Assembly: GCA_934875375.1 (NCBI GenBank)
Contig: CAKXHL010000001.1
Location: 124,001-188,000 of the forward strand
DNA length: 64,000 nt
Source of the DNA: an uncultured bacterium
GTDB lineage: Bacteria; Bacillota; Clostridia; Oscillospirales; Ruminococcaceae
Direction of reading: 5' to 3'
In this document: positions 8,778 through 16,752 of the stretch, piece by piece
How positions within the stretch are numbered: the first letter of the stretch is position 1
How the letters are laid out: each line of letters begins with the position of its first letter
Position numbers and translations under genes: made by a program
Notes under the pieces: model-generated
The model's database searches: none
Told to the model about the DNA's origin: nothing
Seen by the model: only the letters and a program-made list of their open reading frames with translations

Positions 8778-9180
8778 TCAGTTCCGGTTCGTTGAAAGGC
8801 AAAAGCGCACGCTTTGTACGCTTTTGCCCCTGGTGTAATTTGTAGTGCGTGTTTTCAGCGTTCCAAAGGCCTCCTTTGGATATAAAGGAAGTAGCGCGGC
8901 TTGTGCCGTACCCGTACAAGATACAAAGGCCCGGCCTGTGATTGTACTCACAGGCCGGGTTAACTGTTTTACGAGGGACGGATAAAAAGCTGGTCCTTTT
9001 TTTGCCGGATGAGGGCATAAAAGATAGTTTGTGATATTTCTGCACATTTTGTTCCAACGGCATGCGATTTGCTATTTGCAGTTACACAAGCAGCTTTTTT
9101 ATACAATTGTGAAAATATGGTGCAGGATTACCCTCCCTTTTTTACACTGAAAGAATAGAAAGAAAAAGGAGGGGATTGTT
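8778..9180. other. Non-coding gap with two hairpins
   Basis: No gene is apparent in these 400 bases. A 10-bp stem (8798-8807 with 8819-8828, GGCAAAAGCG arms) and a perfect 12-bp stem (8930-8941 with 8948-8959, CCCGGCCTGTGA arms, 6-base loop) are visible. The second is followed by TTAACTGTTTT and may end the GNAT transcript, though both T-tracts are poor. Confidence 0.5.
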
Positions 9181-9960
9181 TTGAAAAAAGTTTTTGCCGT
9201 GGCCGCCGCTTTTTTGATTCTGACAGGATGTGGACAGCCAGAACAGGGATCTTCATCTCTGCCGCAGGACGTTCCGGGTTCTGCTTTATCGACTGAAAGT
9301 CTGAATTGCCGGATTTTGTACCGGATGGAAGAATCCTTACTTCTCGTGCAGGAAGAGGAGCATATGGCGACAGAAGATCTGATTCTGCTTACACCTGCTG
9401 GAATAGAGATTTCGGACGAGCAGGGAAACCCCGCTCAGCCATCTCAGCTGGAAGCTGGAACGACCGTTCGGATCGAATATGACGGATCGGTTCTGGAAAC
9501 TTATCCCTGCCAGTTAGGCGGCGTTACCGCGCTGCAAATGACCGGAACGTTTGAAAGCCTGTTGCCTTTTTACCTGGACCGGATCGACGAGCTGTACCAG
9601 AAGGACGCGGGTCTTAACGACGGAGCAGAAAAGATCGTGTTGGATTTGACAGAAGTGACCAATTTAACGGAGGGGGAAAAGGAAGCGGTTTGTTATTTGG
9701 TGAGCTGCCGTTATGAAAAAGAAGTTTTTCAATCCACCTATGAACAGCTTTGCGAAGAAGGCCAGATCGATCGGGATAATCCGTACTATAAAGATGGAAT
9801 GATCCTGTCGTTCTCGGAAAAAAATCAGTCCGGACGCAGTTTTACCTTATCAGGAATGAAATGGCGCAGCGGACTGGGCGCCGTTGGCTATTCGGATGCG
9901 AAAGTGAAACAGAAAAACGAACAGTGGCAATGTAAAATCGAGCAGTGGTTTATTTCTTAG
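9181..9960 (+). CDS. Lipoprotein of unknown function
   Basis: The first 18 residues form a lipoprotein signal peptide, MKKVFAVAAAFLILTGCG, with the lipobox L-T-G-C, so the mature protein is probably anchored by its Cys on the outer face of the membrane. The rest of the 259-residue chain is acidic and soluble, with no motif I recognise. The middle has a short beta-rich stretch (residues 55-105) that resembles DUF3221-type lipoproteins only weakly. The TTG start follows AGGAGGGG closely. A strong terminator follows, so it is probably transcribed alone. Confidence 0.8.
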   Translation: MKKVFAVAAAFLILTGCGQPEQGSSSLPQDVPGSALSTESLNCRILYRMEESLLLVQEEEHMATEDLILLTPAGIEISDEQGNPAQPSQLEAGTTVRIEYDGSVLETYPCQLGGVTALQMTGTFESLLPFYLDRIDELYQKDAGLNDGAEKIVLDLTEVTNLTEGEKEAVCYLVSCRYEKEVFQSTYEQLCEEGQIDRDNPYYKDGMILSFSEKNQSGRSFTLSGMKWRSGLGAVGYSDAKVKQKNEQWQCKIEQWFIS

Positions 9961-10010
9961 TAAACCGTCTGGTAGATTCTGTTCCTGAAGAGAATTCCCG
10001 CAGATGGTCC

Positions 10011-10036
10011 ATCCCCGCTTTCAGCGGGGATTTTTT
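10011..10036 (+). terminator. Terminator after the lipoprotein gene
   Basis: The stem ATCCCCGCT (10011-10019) with AGCGGGGAT (10023-10031) has a 3-base loop, followed by TTTTTATTTTT. It isolates the lipoprotein gene from spoIIGA. Confidence 0.9.
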
Positions 10037-10099
10037 ATTTTTGTGATTCTGCCGTTTTTGCACAACAACCGAAAACGGCCATAGGATTTTTCAAACCGG

Positions 10100-10144
10100 G
10101 ACGACATGTTTTGACAAAGCCTATCCTTGTCCCGGGCCTATAAT
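10100..10144 (+). promoter_or_regulatory. Candidate spoIIG promoter with Spo0A-box-like sites
   Basis: A perfect -35 box TTGACA (10111-10116) and a perfect -10 box TATAAT (10139-10144) are 22 bp apart, too far for ordinary sigma-A use. This is the unusual spacing known for the Bacillus subtilis spoIIG promoter, which needs phosphorylated Spo0A. On the opposite strand TGTCAAA (10110-10116) and TGTCGTC (10100-10106) resemble 0A boxes (TGTCGAA) and are spaced 10 bp. Spo0A control is therefore inferred; the box matches are imperfect. Confidence 0.7.
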
Positions 10145-10173
10145 TCTAGGTAGGGCAAGCAGGAGGGGATACA

Positions 10174-11265
10174 ATGGAACAGGAGATATATGTAGATATT
10201 TTGGTGTTCCTCAATACAGTAATCAATTTTTTTCTTCTTTTGATTACCGCTGCCCTGGCAGGGCGGGAAAAAAAAGTGGGCCGGATTTTGACAGCGGCGT
10301 TTCTAGGTGGAATTTATGCCTTGATTTTGTTGCTGCCTCAGCTGAGCGGCCCGGTTCTGACCTTGACTCGTATTGCAGCGGCGGCAGCTATGACTGCGGT
10401 CGCATTTCCTTTCCGTTCTCTACGCACCTTTTTATTTCAGTGTGGGTTGCTGTATCTCGCAGGTTTTTTGTTTGCCGGGCTGATGGTGGCTATATGGCTT
10501 CTTTTTTCGCCGGCGGCCATGCTTTATGGAAACGGCGTCGTTTATTTCCATATCCCGGCGATGATATTGGTGCTGGGCGTATTAACTGTTTACGGAGCCG
10601 TGTGGCTGTGTACCCGCCATCGGCAGACCCAGCGGGAAGAAAGGGGCTTGGCACAGGTCCAAATCGGAATAGACGGAAGACAGGTTTCCCTGCTGGGAGA
10701 AGTCGATACCGGAAACCGACTGTCAGATCCTTTCAGCGGGCTACCGGTAGTCCTTTGCCGCTATCAATCGGTAAAAGAGCTGCTTTCCGCACCGTTGATC
10801 GCGTATTTTGAGCGGTCCGGCCCGGACCGAATCGAAAAAGCCGCCGAACAGGGGATCCGGTTTGTGCCCTATGAAACCGTAGGAAAAAAAGGTCTGCTTC
10901 CAGTAGTTCGACCGGATTTTCTGACCATTAAGCAAAATGGACGGTACCAGCAGGTGGAGCAGGTGATGGCCGCGATTGCCGACCAGGATTTTTTTGGTTC
11001 CGGATATGGAATTCTGCTTCACCCCGGTTTGCAGCGGCTGGACCGGACAAAGAAAAGTTTTCAGGAAAAAGGGGATCGGTATGGGAAAGACAATCAGGGA
11101 GAAAATCGCCGCGTTTTTGGCTCGTATTTGGGGAGGAAAAGAGTCGGTCTTTTACATAAATGGGCCGGAAAATCTGCCGGCTCCGCTGACCAGGGAAGAA
11201 GAGGCGCAGGTCTTTCAGCGGCTGCCGGAGGATGCCGAGGCACGGGAAACGCTGATCGTCCATAA
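10174..11265 (+). CDS. spoIIGA: Sporulation sigma-E processing peptidase SpoIIGA
   Basis: SpoIIGA is the membrane aspartic protease that, after asymmetric division, removes the pro-sequence of sigma-E on a signal from SpoIIR. Five hydrophobic segments occupy residues 7-145. The catalytic motif VDTGN is at 177-181 (Asp178) within the cytoplasmic domain, and FFGSGYGILLHP near 273-284 is the conserved end region. The family normally stops near residue 290-300. Here the frame stays open for about 60 more codons over the 5' end of sigE, so the C-terminal tail is low-complexity and probably accidental. The ATG follows AGGAGGGG. Confidence 0.93.
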   Translation: MEQEIYVDILVFLNTVINFFLLLITAALAGREKKVGRILTAAFLGGIYALILLLPQLSGPVLTLTRIAAAAAMTAVAFPFRSLRTFLFQCGLLYLAGFLFAGLMVAIWLLFSPAAMLYGNGVVYFHIPAMILVLGVLTVYGAVWLCTRHRQTQREERGLAQVQIGIDGRQVSLLGEVDTGNRLSDPFSGLPVVLCRYQSVKELLSAPLIAYFERSGPDRIEKAAEQGIRFVPYETVGKKGLLPVVRPDFLTIKQNGRYQQVEQVMAAIADQDFFGSGYGILLHPGLQRLDRTKKSFQEKGDRYGKDNQGENRRVFGSYLGRKRVGLLHKWAGKSAGSADQGRRGAGLSAAAGGCRGTGNADRP

Positions 11266-11791
11266 TCTGCGCTTGGTTGTCTATATCGCACGTAAATTTG
11301 AGTCCACCGGCATCGGTGTGGAGGATTTGATTTCCATTGGAACCATCGGCTTGATCAAGGCGGTGAATACTTTCTGTCCGGATCGGAATATCAAGCTGGC
11401 GACTTATGCCTCCCGATGTATCGAAAACGAGATTTTGATGTATTTGCGAAAAACGCAGTCTCAGAAAAATGAAATTTCCATCGATGAACCGCTGAATATC
11501 GATTGGGATGGCAATGAACTGCTGCTTTCAGATATTCTGGGAACCGACAGTGATACGGTAAACCGGAATATCGAAAATCAGGTAGAGAGGAATCTGCTGT
11601 TGGAGGCAGTGGCAAAACTGGGTGAGCGGGAGCGTATCATTATGGAATTACGGTTTGGTTTGGGCGGGAAAAGTGAACATACCCAAAAAGAAGTGGCGGA
11701 TATTATTGGTATTTCTCAGTCTTATATCTCTCGCCTGGAGAAAAGGATCATGAAATGGCTGAAAGCAGAGCTCGAAAAAACAGCAGTATAA
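11081..11791 (+). CDS. sigE: RNA polymerase sporulation sigma factor SigE (pro-form)
   Basis: This is the first mother-cell-specific sigma factor of sporulation, made as inactive pro-sigma-E. The 236-residue length matches the family. The amphipathic pro-sequence runs from MGKTIREKI to about VFYING (residues 23-28), where SpoIIGA cleavage is expected. Region 2 includes DLISIGTIGLIKAVNTF and YASRCIENEILMYLR. Region 4 ends with the helix-turn-helix KEVADIIGISQSYISRLEKRI. The ATG follows AAAAAGGGG and overlaps the spoIIGA frame by 185 bases, so translation of the two is probably coupled. Confidence 0.96.
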   Translation: MGKTIREKIAAFLARIWGGKESVFYINGPENLPAPLTREEEAQVFQRLPEDAEARETLIVHNLRLVVYIARKFESTGIGVEDLISIGTIGLIKAVNTFCPDRNIKLATYASRCIENEILMYLRKTQSQKNEISIDEPLNIDWDGNELLLSDILGTDSDTVNRNIENQVERNLLLEAVAKLGERERIIMELRFGLGGKSEHTQKEVADIIGISQSYISRLEKRIMKWLKAELEKTAV

Positions 11792-11831
11792 CATGGAGAA
11801 AATTTTGGGCGTAAAAATTCTTTGCAAAACC

Positions 11832-11865
11832 AATCCCCCCTGTGGTTAAGACCACAGGGGGGATT
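11832..11865. terminator. Bidirectional terminator, sigE and the DUF2500 gene
   Basis: A perfect 15-bp stem (11832-11846 with 11851-11865) has the 4-base loop TAAG and sits between two converging genes. T-tracts are modest on both sides (CTGTTTGATTT on plus, GGTTTTGC on minus). Confidence 0.75.
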
Positions 11866-11911
11866 ATCTGTTTGATTTGAAATCCGCAGTGAAAAACTGG
11901 CTGGATTTCGG

Positions 11912-12289
11912 TCAGTTGCGGCTGCTTCGTTCAAAGCTTATATACCGCGTACCTTGGAATGTCAGCCGGCCCAAATCGCCTTCCACAAGCATTCCGTACT
12001 CATACCCACCAACGCCCAGCTCCATCCGGTCGCCGCTTTCCACCTGAAAGGTTACATAGTACCAGGTGGAGGTGGATAGGTGCATCGTATGATTTCCCGT
12101 ATTGTGCTGATGATGTGTCACTTCCTCGCGTTTTGCGACTACCGTAGCTTCCACCGTCAGCCGCGGGGAGTGGTTGTTTTTATTCCATTGGGAAATTCCC
12201 CGGATCACGGTCAGGATAAACATTCCGATTACCAAAGAGAACATCAGAAAAAACATTATTTCAAAACCGCCACTCATAAAAAATCCCAT
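11912..12289 (-). CDS. DUF2500 membrane protein
   Basis: The 125-residue product has one N-terminal transmembrane helix (about residues 8-32, EIMFFLMFSLVIGMFILTVI) and a soluble domain typical of DUF2500: AxVVAKREEVTHHQ, then STWYYVTFQVESGDRMEL, and GDLGRLTFQGTRYISFER at the end. The function of DUF2500 is unknown. The ATG at 12289 is preceded by AAGGAGGG; an upstream in-frame ATG would only add a basic stretch. It converges on sigE. Confidence 0.82.
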   Translation of the reverse strand: MGFFMSGGFEIMFFLMFSLVIGMFILTVIRGISQWNKNNHSPRLTVEATVVAKREEVTHHQHNTGNHTMHLSTSTWYYVTFQVESGDRMELGVGGYEYGMLVEGDLGRLTFQGTRYISFERSSRN

Positions 12290-12374
12290 GGCCCAGCCCT
12301 CCTTTTGATCACTTCTGTTCATGCGTCTTAACCTGGATACGCGAACTTTTGTTATCATGAAATACCGATGCCAC

Positions 12375-12824
12375 TCAGCGGTCGTTTGATTGACACAGCA
12401 TCCGGTAAAGCTCCTCTGCGGTTGGAGCGCACAGCAAAGAAGAAATAGCCGCCGGGTTGCTGAAAAACTGCGCCAGAGCGGCCAATACTTTCATATGGCT
12501 TTCTGCATCAGATCCGCAAAAGCCCAACAAAAGCGCGACAGGACCGTTGGCTCCGCCCAAATCCAATGGCTGGGCCAAACGGAGAACCGAGACAGCCGGA
12601 ACCAGACCCCCTTTTGAAAAAGCAGCATGAGGCAGTGCTGTTTGCGGCGCCATGACGATGGAATCCCCCAGCTGCCGAACGGTTTCCACCATTGCAGCCG
12701 GATATTCGGGGCTGGCACATCCGTCTTTGACCAAAAGCTCCCCGCAGATCAACACCGCTTCTTCTATGGATGCAGTATGGATATTTATGAGAATCCGTTT
12801 GAGAGAAATGAATTCCGACAGCAT
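12375..12824 (-). CDS. PTS EIIA-2 (fructose/mannitol/nitrogen type) domain protein
   Basis: A stand-alone phosphotransferase EIIA domain of 149 residues. The phosphorylatable His is expected at position 66 in QTALPHAAF, matching the family's active-site context. No EIIB or EIIC partner lies nearby, so it may serve a distant permease or act in regulation, like EIIA-Ntr. Its ribosome binding site GGAGGG lies within the last codons of nth, and it starts 15 bases after that gene, so both are probably co-transcribed. The link to nth is not explained by function. Confidence 0.82.
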   Translation of the reverse strand: MLSEFISLKRILINIHTASIEEAVLICGELLVKDGCASPEYPAAMVETVRQLGDSIVMAPQTALPHAAFSKGGLVPAVSVLRLAQPLDLGGANGPVALLLGFCGSDAESHMKVLAALAQFFSNPAAISSLLCAPTAEELYRMLCQSNDR

Positions 12825-12839
12825 ATGATCAGCCCTCCG

Positions 12840-13472
12840 TCAGGCTTTTTTACCGGTTTTGCAAATATCCTTCAGACAGCAGTCCTGACATTGAGGATTG
12901 CGGGCTTTGCAAACTGCACGGCCATGCAGAACCAGCCGGTGGCAGAAATCGTTGGATTCTTCCGGTGGCAGCAATTTTCTTAGCTGCGTTTCACATTTCA
13001 GTGGATCTTTTGTATCGGTTAGGCCGATGTGGTTGGTAATTCGGATACAGTGAGTGTCGCAGACTACGGCAGGCTTGCCATATACGTCTCCCAAAACCAG
13101 GTTGGCAGTTTTGCGGCCGATTCCCGGCAACTTTAACAGCTTTTCCATTTCGTCGGGAACCGTGGAGTCAAAATCTCGTTCCAACATCTGACACATGGCG
13201 ATAATATCGCGGGCCTTTGTCTTATAAAGCCCGCAGGGATGAACGATAGATTCTACATCTGCAAGATCGGCAACCGCAAAATCGTGAATTGTGCGATATC
13301 GATCAAATAAAACCTTGGTCACAATATTGACCCGCGCATCTGTGCATTGGGCAGAAAGACGTGTGGCAATCAAAAGTTCATGAGGCTGAGTGGATTCCAA
13401 AGAGCAGATGGCATCCGGATAGGCTTCTTTCAGACGCCGCACAGATTCTTCGGCAGTCTGTTTTTTCGTCAT
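12840..13472 (-). CDS. nth: Endonuclease III (DNA glycosylase/AP lyase)
   Basis: Nth removes oxidised pyrimidines and cleaves the abasic site in base-excision repair. The 210-residue length is standard. The helix-hairpin-helix LPGIGRKTANLVLG carries the catalytic Lys, and VVCDTHCIR supplies the catalytic Asp. The C-terminal iron-sulfur loop C-x6-C-x2-C-x5-C (CKARNPQCQDCCLKDIC) is complete. The ATG at 13472 is preceded by AAAGGA. Upstream of it is a 128-bp tandem repeat that carries promoter-like -10 boxes. The PTS EIIA gene follows closely. Confidence 0.96.
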   Translation of the reverse strand: MTKKQTAEESVRRLKEAYPDAICSLESTQPHELLIATRLSAQCTDARVNIVTKVLFDRYRTIHDFAVADLADVESIVHPCGLYKTKARDIIAMCQMLERDFDSTVPDEMEKLLKLPGIGRKTANLVLGDVYGKPAVVCDTHCIRITNHIGLTDTKDPLKCETQLRKLLPPEESNDFCHRLVLHGRAVCKARNPQCQDCCLKDICKTGKKA

Positions 13473-13518
13473 AGAGTTCACATCCTTTGCGGGTATTCTG
13501 TCTGACAAACGGGAGAAA

Positions 13519-13813
13519 ATCTTCGATTTCCGGTAACGCCATGAGGTTATTACAGCATGATCATAGCGTGAAACGCCAACCAAAATGCGATAGGCGGCCA
13601 AAGCCGCCGAACGCTTCATGCTTCAATGTTCTCTCAGGCGTCGGGAATCTTCGATTTCCGGTAACGCCGTGAGGTTATTATAGCATGATCATAGCGTGAA
13701 ACGCCAACCAAAATGCGATAGGCGGCCAAAGCCGCCGAACGCTTCATGCTTCAATGTTCTCTCAGGCGTCGGGAATCTTCGATTTCCGGTAACGCCGTGA
13801 GGTTATTATAGCA
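13519..13813 (-). repeat. 128-bp tandem repeat carrying extended -10 boxes, upstream of nth
   Basis: Copy 1 (13519-13646) and copy 2 (13647-13774) differ at only two positions, and a third partial copy (13775-13813) stops at the -10 box. Each unit has a GGCGGC-CAAA-GCCGCC hairpin and, on the minus strand, TGCTATAAT (copies 2 and 3) or TGCTGTAAT (copy 1), the extended -10 pattern. nth may therefore be read from up to three tandem starts. No open frame of note crosses it. Confidence 0.9.
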
Positions 13814-13819
13814 GATTCC

Positions 13820-14434
13820 TCAGCGCAAAAGCAACTCTTCGGCGCTGCAGCAAGCAATGCCCAAGACAGCGGATAAAAGGATCAGCTTAACCGGATGAAG
13901 TTTCTTTTTCCAAAAACTGACTGCTAAAACCGTTAAAAAGATCAGAATCGGAAGAATCTGAAAGGAAGAGAAAAAATCTGAAATGGACGCAAAGGAAAAG
14001 CTAGTATAAAGATTTCCCTTTGCCAGAGATAGCGCAGCCGCTGCAATCAGTCCCACCACAGCCGGATGCATGCCATATAAAGCTCCTTTGACAAAGCGAT
14101 TATCCTGGAAAGAGGTAAAGCATTTGGCAATCAGCAGAATAATCAGAAAAGAAGGAAGGATGACACCCAGCGTCGCCAAAAAGGCGCCCAACAGGCCAAA
14201 TAGAAGATTTCCGCTTTCAGCCATGCCAGTGGTAATTCCAACGTATGTAGCGGTGTTGACAGCAAAAGGACCGGGTGTTGATTCTGCAACGGCAATAAAA
14301 TCTACCAGCTGCGTATGAGTCAGCCACCCTTGCCGGACCACCTCTTCTTCAATCATGGGGATCATGGCATAACCACCGCCAATGGTAAATAAACCGATTT
14401 GAAAAAAAGTAAAAAATAATTGCCAGAAAATCAT
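13820..14434 (-). CDS. Chromate transporter family subunit (half-size), second gene
   Basis: A 204-residue membrane protein of the CHR family, half the size of classical ChrA. The signature FTIGGGYAMIPMIEEEVV (residues 17-34), then AVAESTPGPFAVNTATYVG, is followed by about five further hydrophobic segments. Short CHR proteins are normally encoded in pairs and together form one transporter; chromate export or another oxyanion is possible, and the true substrate here is unknown. The ATG at 14434 overlaps the stop of the partner gene (ATGA) and is preceded by AAGGAGG. Confidence 0.9.
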   Translation of the reverse strand: MIFWQLFFTFFQIGLFTIGGGYAMIPMIEEEVVRQGWLTHTQLVDFIAVAESTPGPFAVNTATYVGITTGMAESGNLLFGLLGAFLATLGVILPSFLIILLIAKCFTSFQDNRFVKGALYGMHPAVVGLIAAAALSLAKGNLYTSFSFASISDFFSSFQILPILIFLTVLAVSFWKKKLHPVKLILLSAVLGIACCSAEELLLR

Positions 14435-15006
14435 TTTGTTTCCTCCTTCCATGTTTTGGCTCGTAAGGTCTGGTAAAGAATGCCGCATACCGCGGAAACC
14501 AGCAGAATCGGGATAACAGGCAAATTCAGAAACGCCACGCAGACAAAAGCTGACAATAAAATCAGATAATGAATCCAGTTTTGTTCGCATGCTTTATACA
14601 TCTTTAAAATTGCCTGTACGATCAGTACCATTACACCGGCCCGGATACCGATAAATGCATAGGAAACGAGTTTCAGTTGTTTGAAAGGCTCCAGAAAAAA
14701 GGCTAGGATGCTGATGATCACAAAGGAAGGAAGCACAACTCCCAGCGTTGCAAAAAAGCTTCCCCAGAAGCCGGCAACTTTATACCCTACAAAGGTGGCG
14801 CTGTTAATGGCAATCGGTCCGGGCGTAGCCTCTGCCACAGCGATGATATTTAGAATATCCTCATCGGTAATCCATCCGTGTATTTCCACGGTTTCCTTTT
14901 GAATCAGCGGAATCATGGCGTAGCCGCCGCCAAAAGTGAATGCTCCGATCTTTAGAAATGTACGGAACAGCGTTTTGCACCGACTGAGTCTCTCTTTGCC
15001 TGTCAT
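14431..15006 (-). CDS. Chromate transporter family subunit (half-size), first gene
   Basis: Partner of the next gene on the minus strand, with the same CHR signature, GAFTFGGGYAMIPLIQKE, and EATPGPIAINSATFVGYKVAG. The 191-residue length fits a half-size CHR protein. I chose the ATG at 15006. The in-frame ATG at 15045 lies inside the predicted -10 box (TAATAT, 15049-15044), so it would be upstream of the transcript. AAGGGG precedes the chosen start by 11 bases, slightly long. The two subunits are translationally coupled. Confidence 0.9.
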   Translation of the reverse strand: MTGKERLSRCKTLFRTFLKIGAFTFGGGYAMIPLIQKETVEIHGWITDEDILNIIAVAEATPGPIAINSATFVGYKVAGFWGSFFATLGVVLPSFVIISILAFFLEPFKQLKLVSYAFIGIRAGVMVLIVQAILKMYKACEQNWIHYLILLSAFVCVAFLNLPVIPILLVSAVCGILYQTLRAKTWKEETK

Positions 15007-15043
15007 TATGGAAAGAACCCCTTTCTTTTCTTGTTCTGATTTC

Positions 15044-15072
15044 ATATTAAAAGGGAAATAGGGTGCCGTCAA
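15044..15072 (-). promoter_or_regulatory. Promoter of the chromate-transporter pair
   Basis: On the minus strand TTGACG (15072-15067), a 17-bp spacer and TAATAT (15049-15044). It is divergent from the leuA promoter 15 bp away. Confidence 0.65.
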
Positions 15073-15086
15073 GGAAAGAAGCGCTC

Positions 15087-15115
15087 TTGACAGCAAGAAT
15101 GAAACAAGGTATATC
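15087..15115 (+). promoter_or_regulatory. Promoter of leuA
   Basis: TTGACA (15087-15092), a 17-bp spacer and TATATC (15110-15115). The leader to leuA is only about 50 bases, too short for a leucine T-box, and no T-box sequence is seen. Confidence 0.75.
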
Positions 15116-15174
15116 TAAATGGAATAGAAGCCATATGCGTTCCCTAAAGAAGAGGATGCGGGAAGGAGTAATAT

Positions 15175-16674
15175 ATGCGGAAGATCCGAATTTTTGATAC
15201 CACCCTGCGCGATGGTGAGCAGTCTCCCGGCTGCAGCATGAATATCCATGAAAAACTGGAGATGGCCCGCCAGTTGGAGCGGCTGGGCGTAGACGTAATC
15301 GAAGCGGGATTCCCCATCGCTTCGCCGGAAGATTTTGAATCGGTGCAGAAAATTGCCCATGAGGTGCAAAACTGTCAGGTTGCCGCGCTTTGCCGGGCAG
15401 TCAAAGGGGATATTGACTGCGCGTGGGAAGCGCTAAAGGGGCACCCCAATCCATTGATTCACATATTTTTAGCCACCAGCGATATTCACTTGGAATCCAA
15501 ACTGAATAAAACGCGGGAAGAGGTTTTGGCGCAGGTAAAAGAGATGATCGCTTATGCCAAGACCATGTGTCCCAATATCGAATTTTCGGCCGAAGACGCT
15601 TCCCGAAGCGACAGGGATTATCTGGTGCAGGTGTTTGACGCGGCGCAGCAGGCGGGTGCCGGCGTTTTGAATATCCCGGATACGGTAGGCTATGCCGTAC
15701 CTGCGGAGATGGAAGAATTGGTCCGGTATGTAAAAACGCATTTACGTCATCCGGACCGGGCAATTCTTTCTGTGCATTGCCACAACGACCTGGGGATGGG
15801 CGTTGCCAACAGTCTGGCCGGAATGCAGGGCGGCGCTGATCAGATTGAATGTACGGTCAATGGTATCGGCGAGCGGGCGGGTAACGCTGCGCTGGAGGAA
15901 ATCGTTATGGCCATTCAGACCCGTGCAGATGTATACGGCGGAGAAACCGGAATTGATACCCGTCAGATCTACCGAACCAGCAAGCTTCTGTCCACAGTAA
16001 CCGGTGTGCCGGTGCCGCCGAATAAGGCAATCGTCGGCGACAACGCGTTTGCCCATGAATCGGGCATTCACCAGCATGGAGTGATCAATAACCGGCTGAC
16101 CTACGAAATCATTTCGCCGGAATCGGTAGGCATTTATCAAAATCGGATGGTGTTGGGCAAGCATTCTGGACGCCACGCTTTTGAAGAGCGTCTGGACCAG
16201 CTGGGCTACCGGCTTCCTGAGTCTGTTCTGGAGCAGAGCTTCGAAAAATTCAAGGTGCTGGCTGACCGGAAGAAAATTGTTACCGACCGGGATATTGAAG
16301 CGCTGATCAGCTCCAACCGATATCAGATGCACGAGACCTATACGTTGGATCGTTTTGTGGTCAACAGCGGCACTGTGATTTCTGCTACCGCTGTTGTCAG
16401 GCTTATCAGGGATGGGGAAAGCAAGGAGCATGTCGCCAGAGGAGAAGGCCCTATCGACGCGGCTTTTAAGGCCATTGATCGGATTGTAAAGCAAAATTTC
16501 CCGCTGAAAAATTATTCGATTCAATCGGTGACAGAGGGCGAGGATGCGCTGGGCGAGGTTGTGGTTAAAATTCTCAAAGAGGATGAAATCATCACCGGCC
16601 GCGGCCTTTCTACCGATATCATTGAAGCCAGCATCAAGGCGTATATCAACGCCATCAATAAAGCGATCCTGTAA
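15175..16674 (+). CDS. leuA: 2-isopropylmalate synthase
   Basis: LeuA condenses acetyl-CoA with 2-oxoisovalerate, the first committed step of leucine synthesis. The 499-residue chain has the TIM-barrel signature DTTLRDGEQSPGCSM near the start, the metal-binding HCHNDLGMG around 202-210 and NGIGERAGN around 224-232. The C-terminal LeuA allosteric domain (about 375-499, ending GRGLSTDIIEASIKAYINAINK) is the leucine-feedback region. The ATG follows GGAAGGAG. leuB, leuC and leuD are not adjacent, so the pathway is dispersed. Confidence 0.95.
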   Translation: MRKIRIFDTTLRDGEQSPGCSMNIHEKLEMARQLERLGVDVIEAGFPIASPEDFESVQKIAHEVQNCQVAALCRAVKGDIDCAWEALKGHPNPLIHIFLATSDIHLESKLNKTREEVLAQVKEMIAYAKTMCPNIEFSAEDASRSDRDYLVQVFDAAQQAGAGVLNIPDTVGYAVPAEMEELVRYVKTHLRHPDRAILSVHCHNDLGMGVANSLAGMQGGADQIECTVNGIGERAGNAALEEIVMAIQTRADVYGGETGIDTRQIYRTSKLLSTVTGVPVPPNKAIVGDNAFAHESGIHQHGVINNRLTYEIISPESVGIYQNRMVLGKHSGRHAFEERLDQLGYRLPESVLEQSFEKFKVLADRKKIVTDRDIEALISSNRYQMHETYTLDRFVVNSGTVISATAVVRLIRDGESKEHVARGEGPIDAAFKAIDRIVKQNFPLKNYSIQSVTEGEDALGEVVVKILKEDEIITGRGLSTDIIEASIKAYINAINKAIL

Positions 16675-16752
16675 AACGCGCCCACGCCTTTTAGTGGCTT
16701 CTCTTATGTGCTTACAAGAAATTTTCAGCCTTTTTGGAAAGAAGGTAAGACA

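Noticed and set aside
13487..13672. Short plus-strand frame across the tandem repeat
   Set aside because: It runs over repeated DNA and the complement of the nth leader; no ribosome binding site.
13490..13813. CRISPR array
   Set aside because: The repeats are directly abutting 128-bp units without unique spacers and have only 2.3 copies.
15093..15174. Leucine T-box leader for leuA
   Set aside because: The leader from the predicted start is only about 50 bases and has no T-box sequence.
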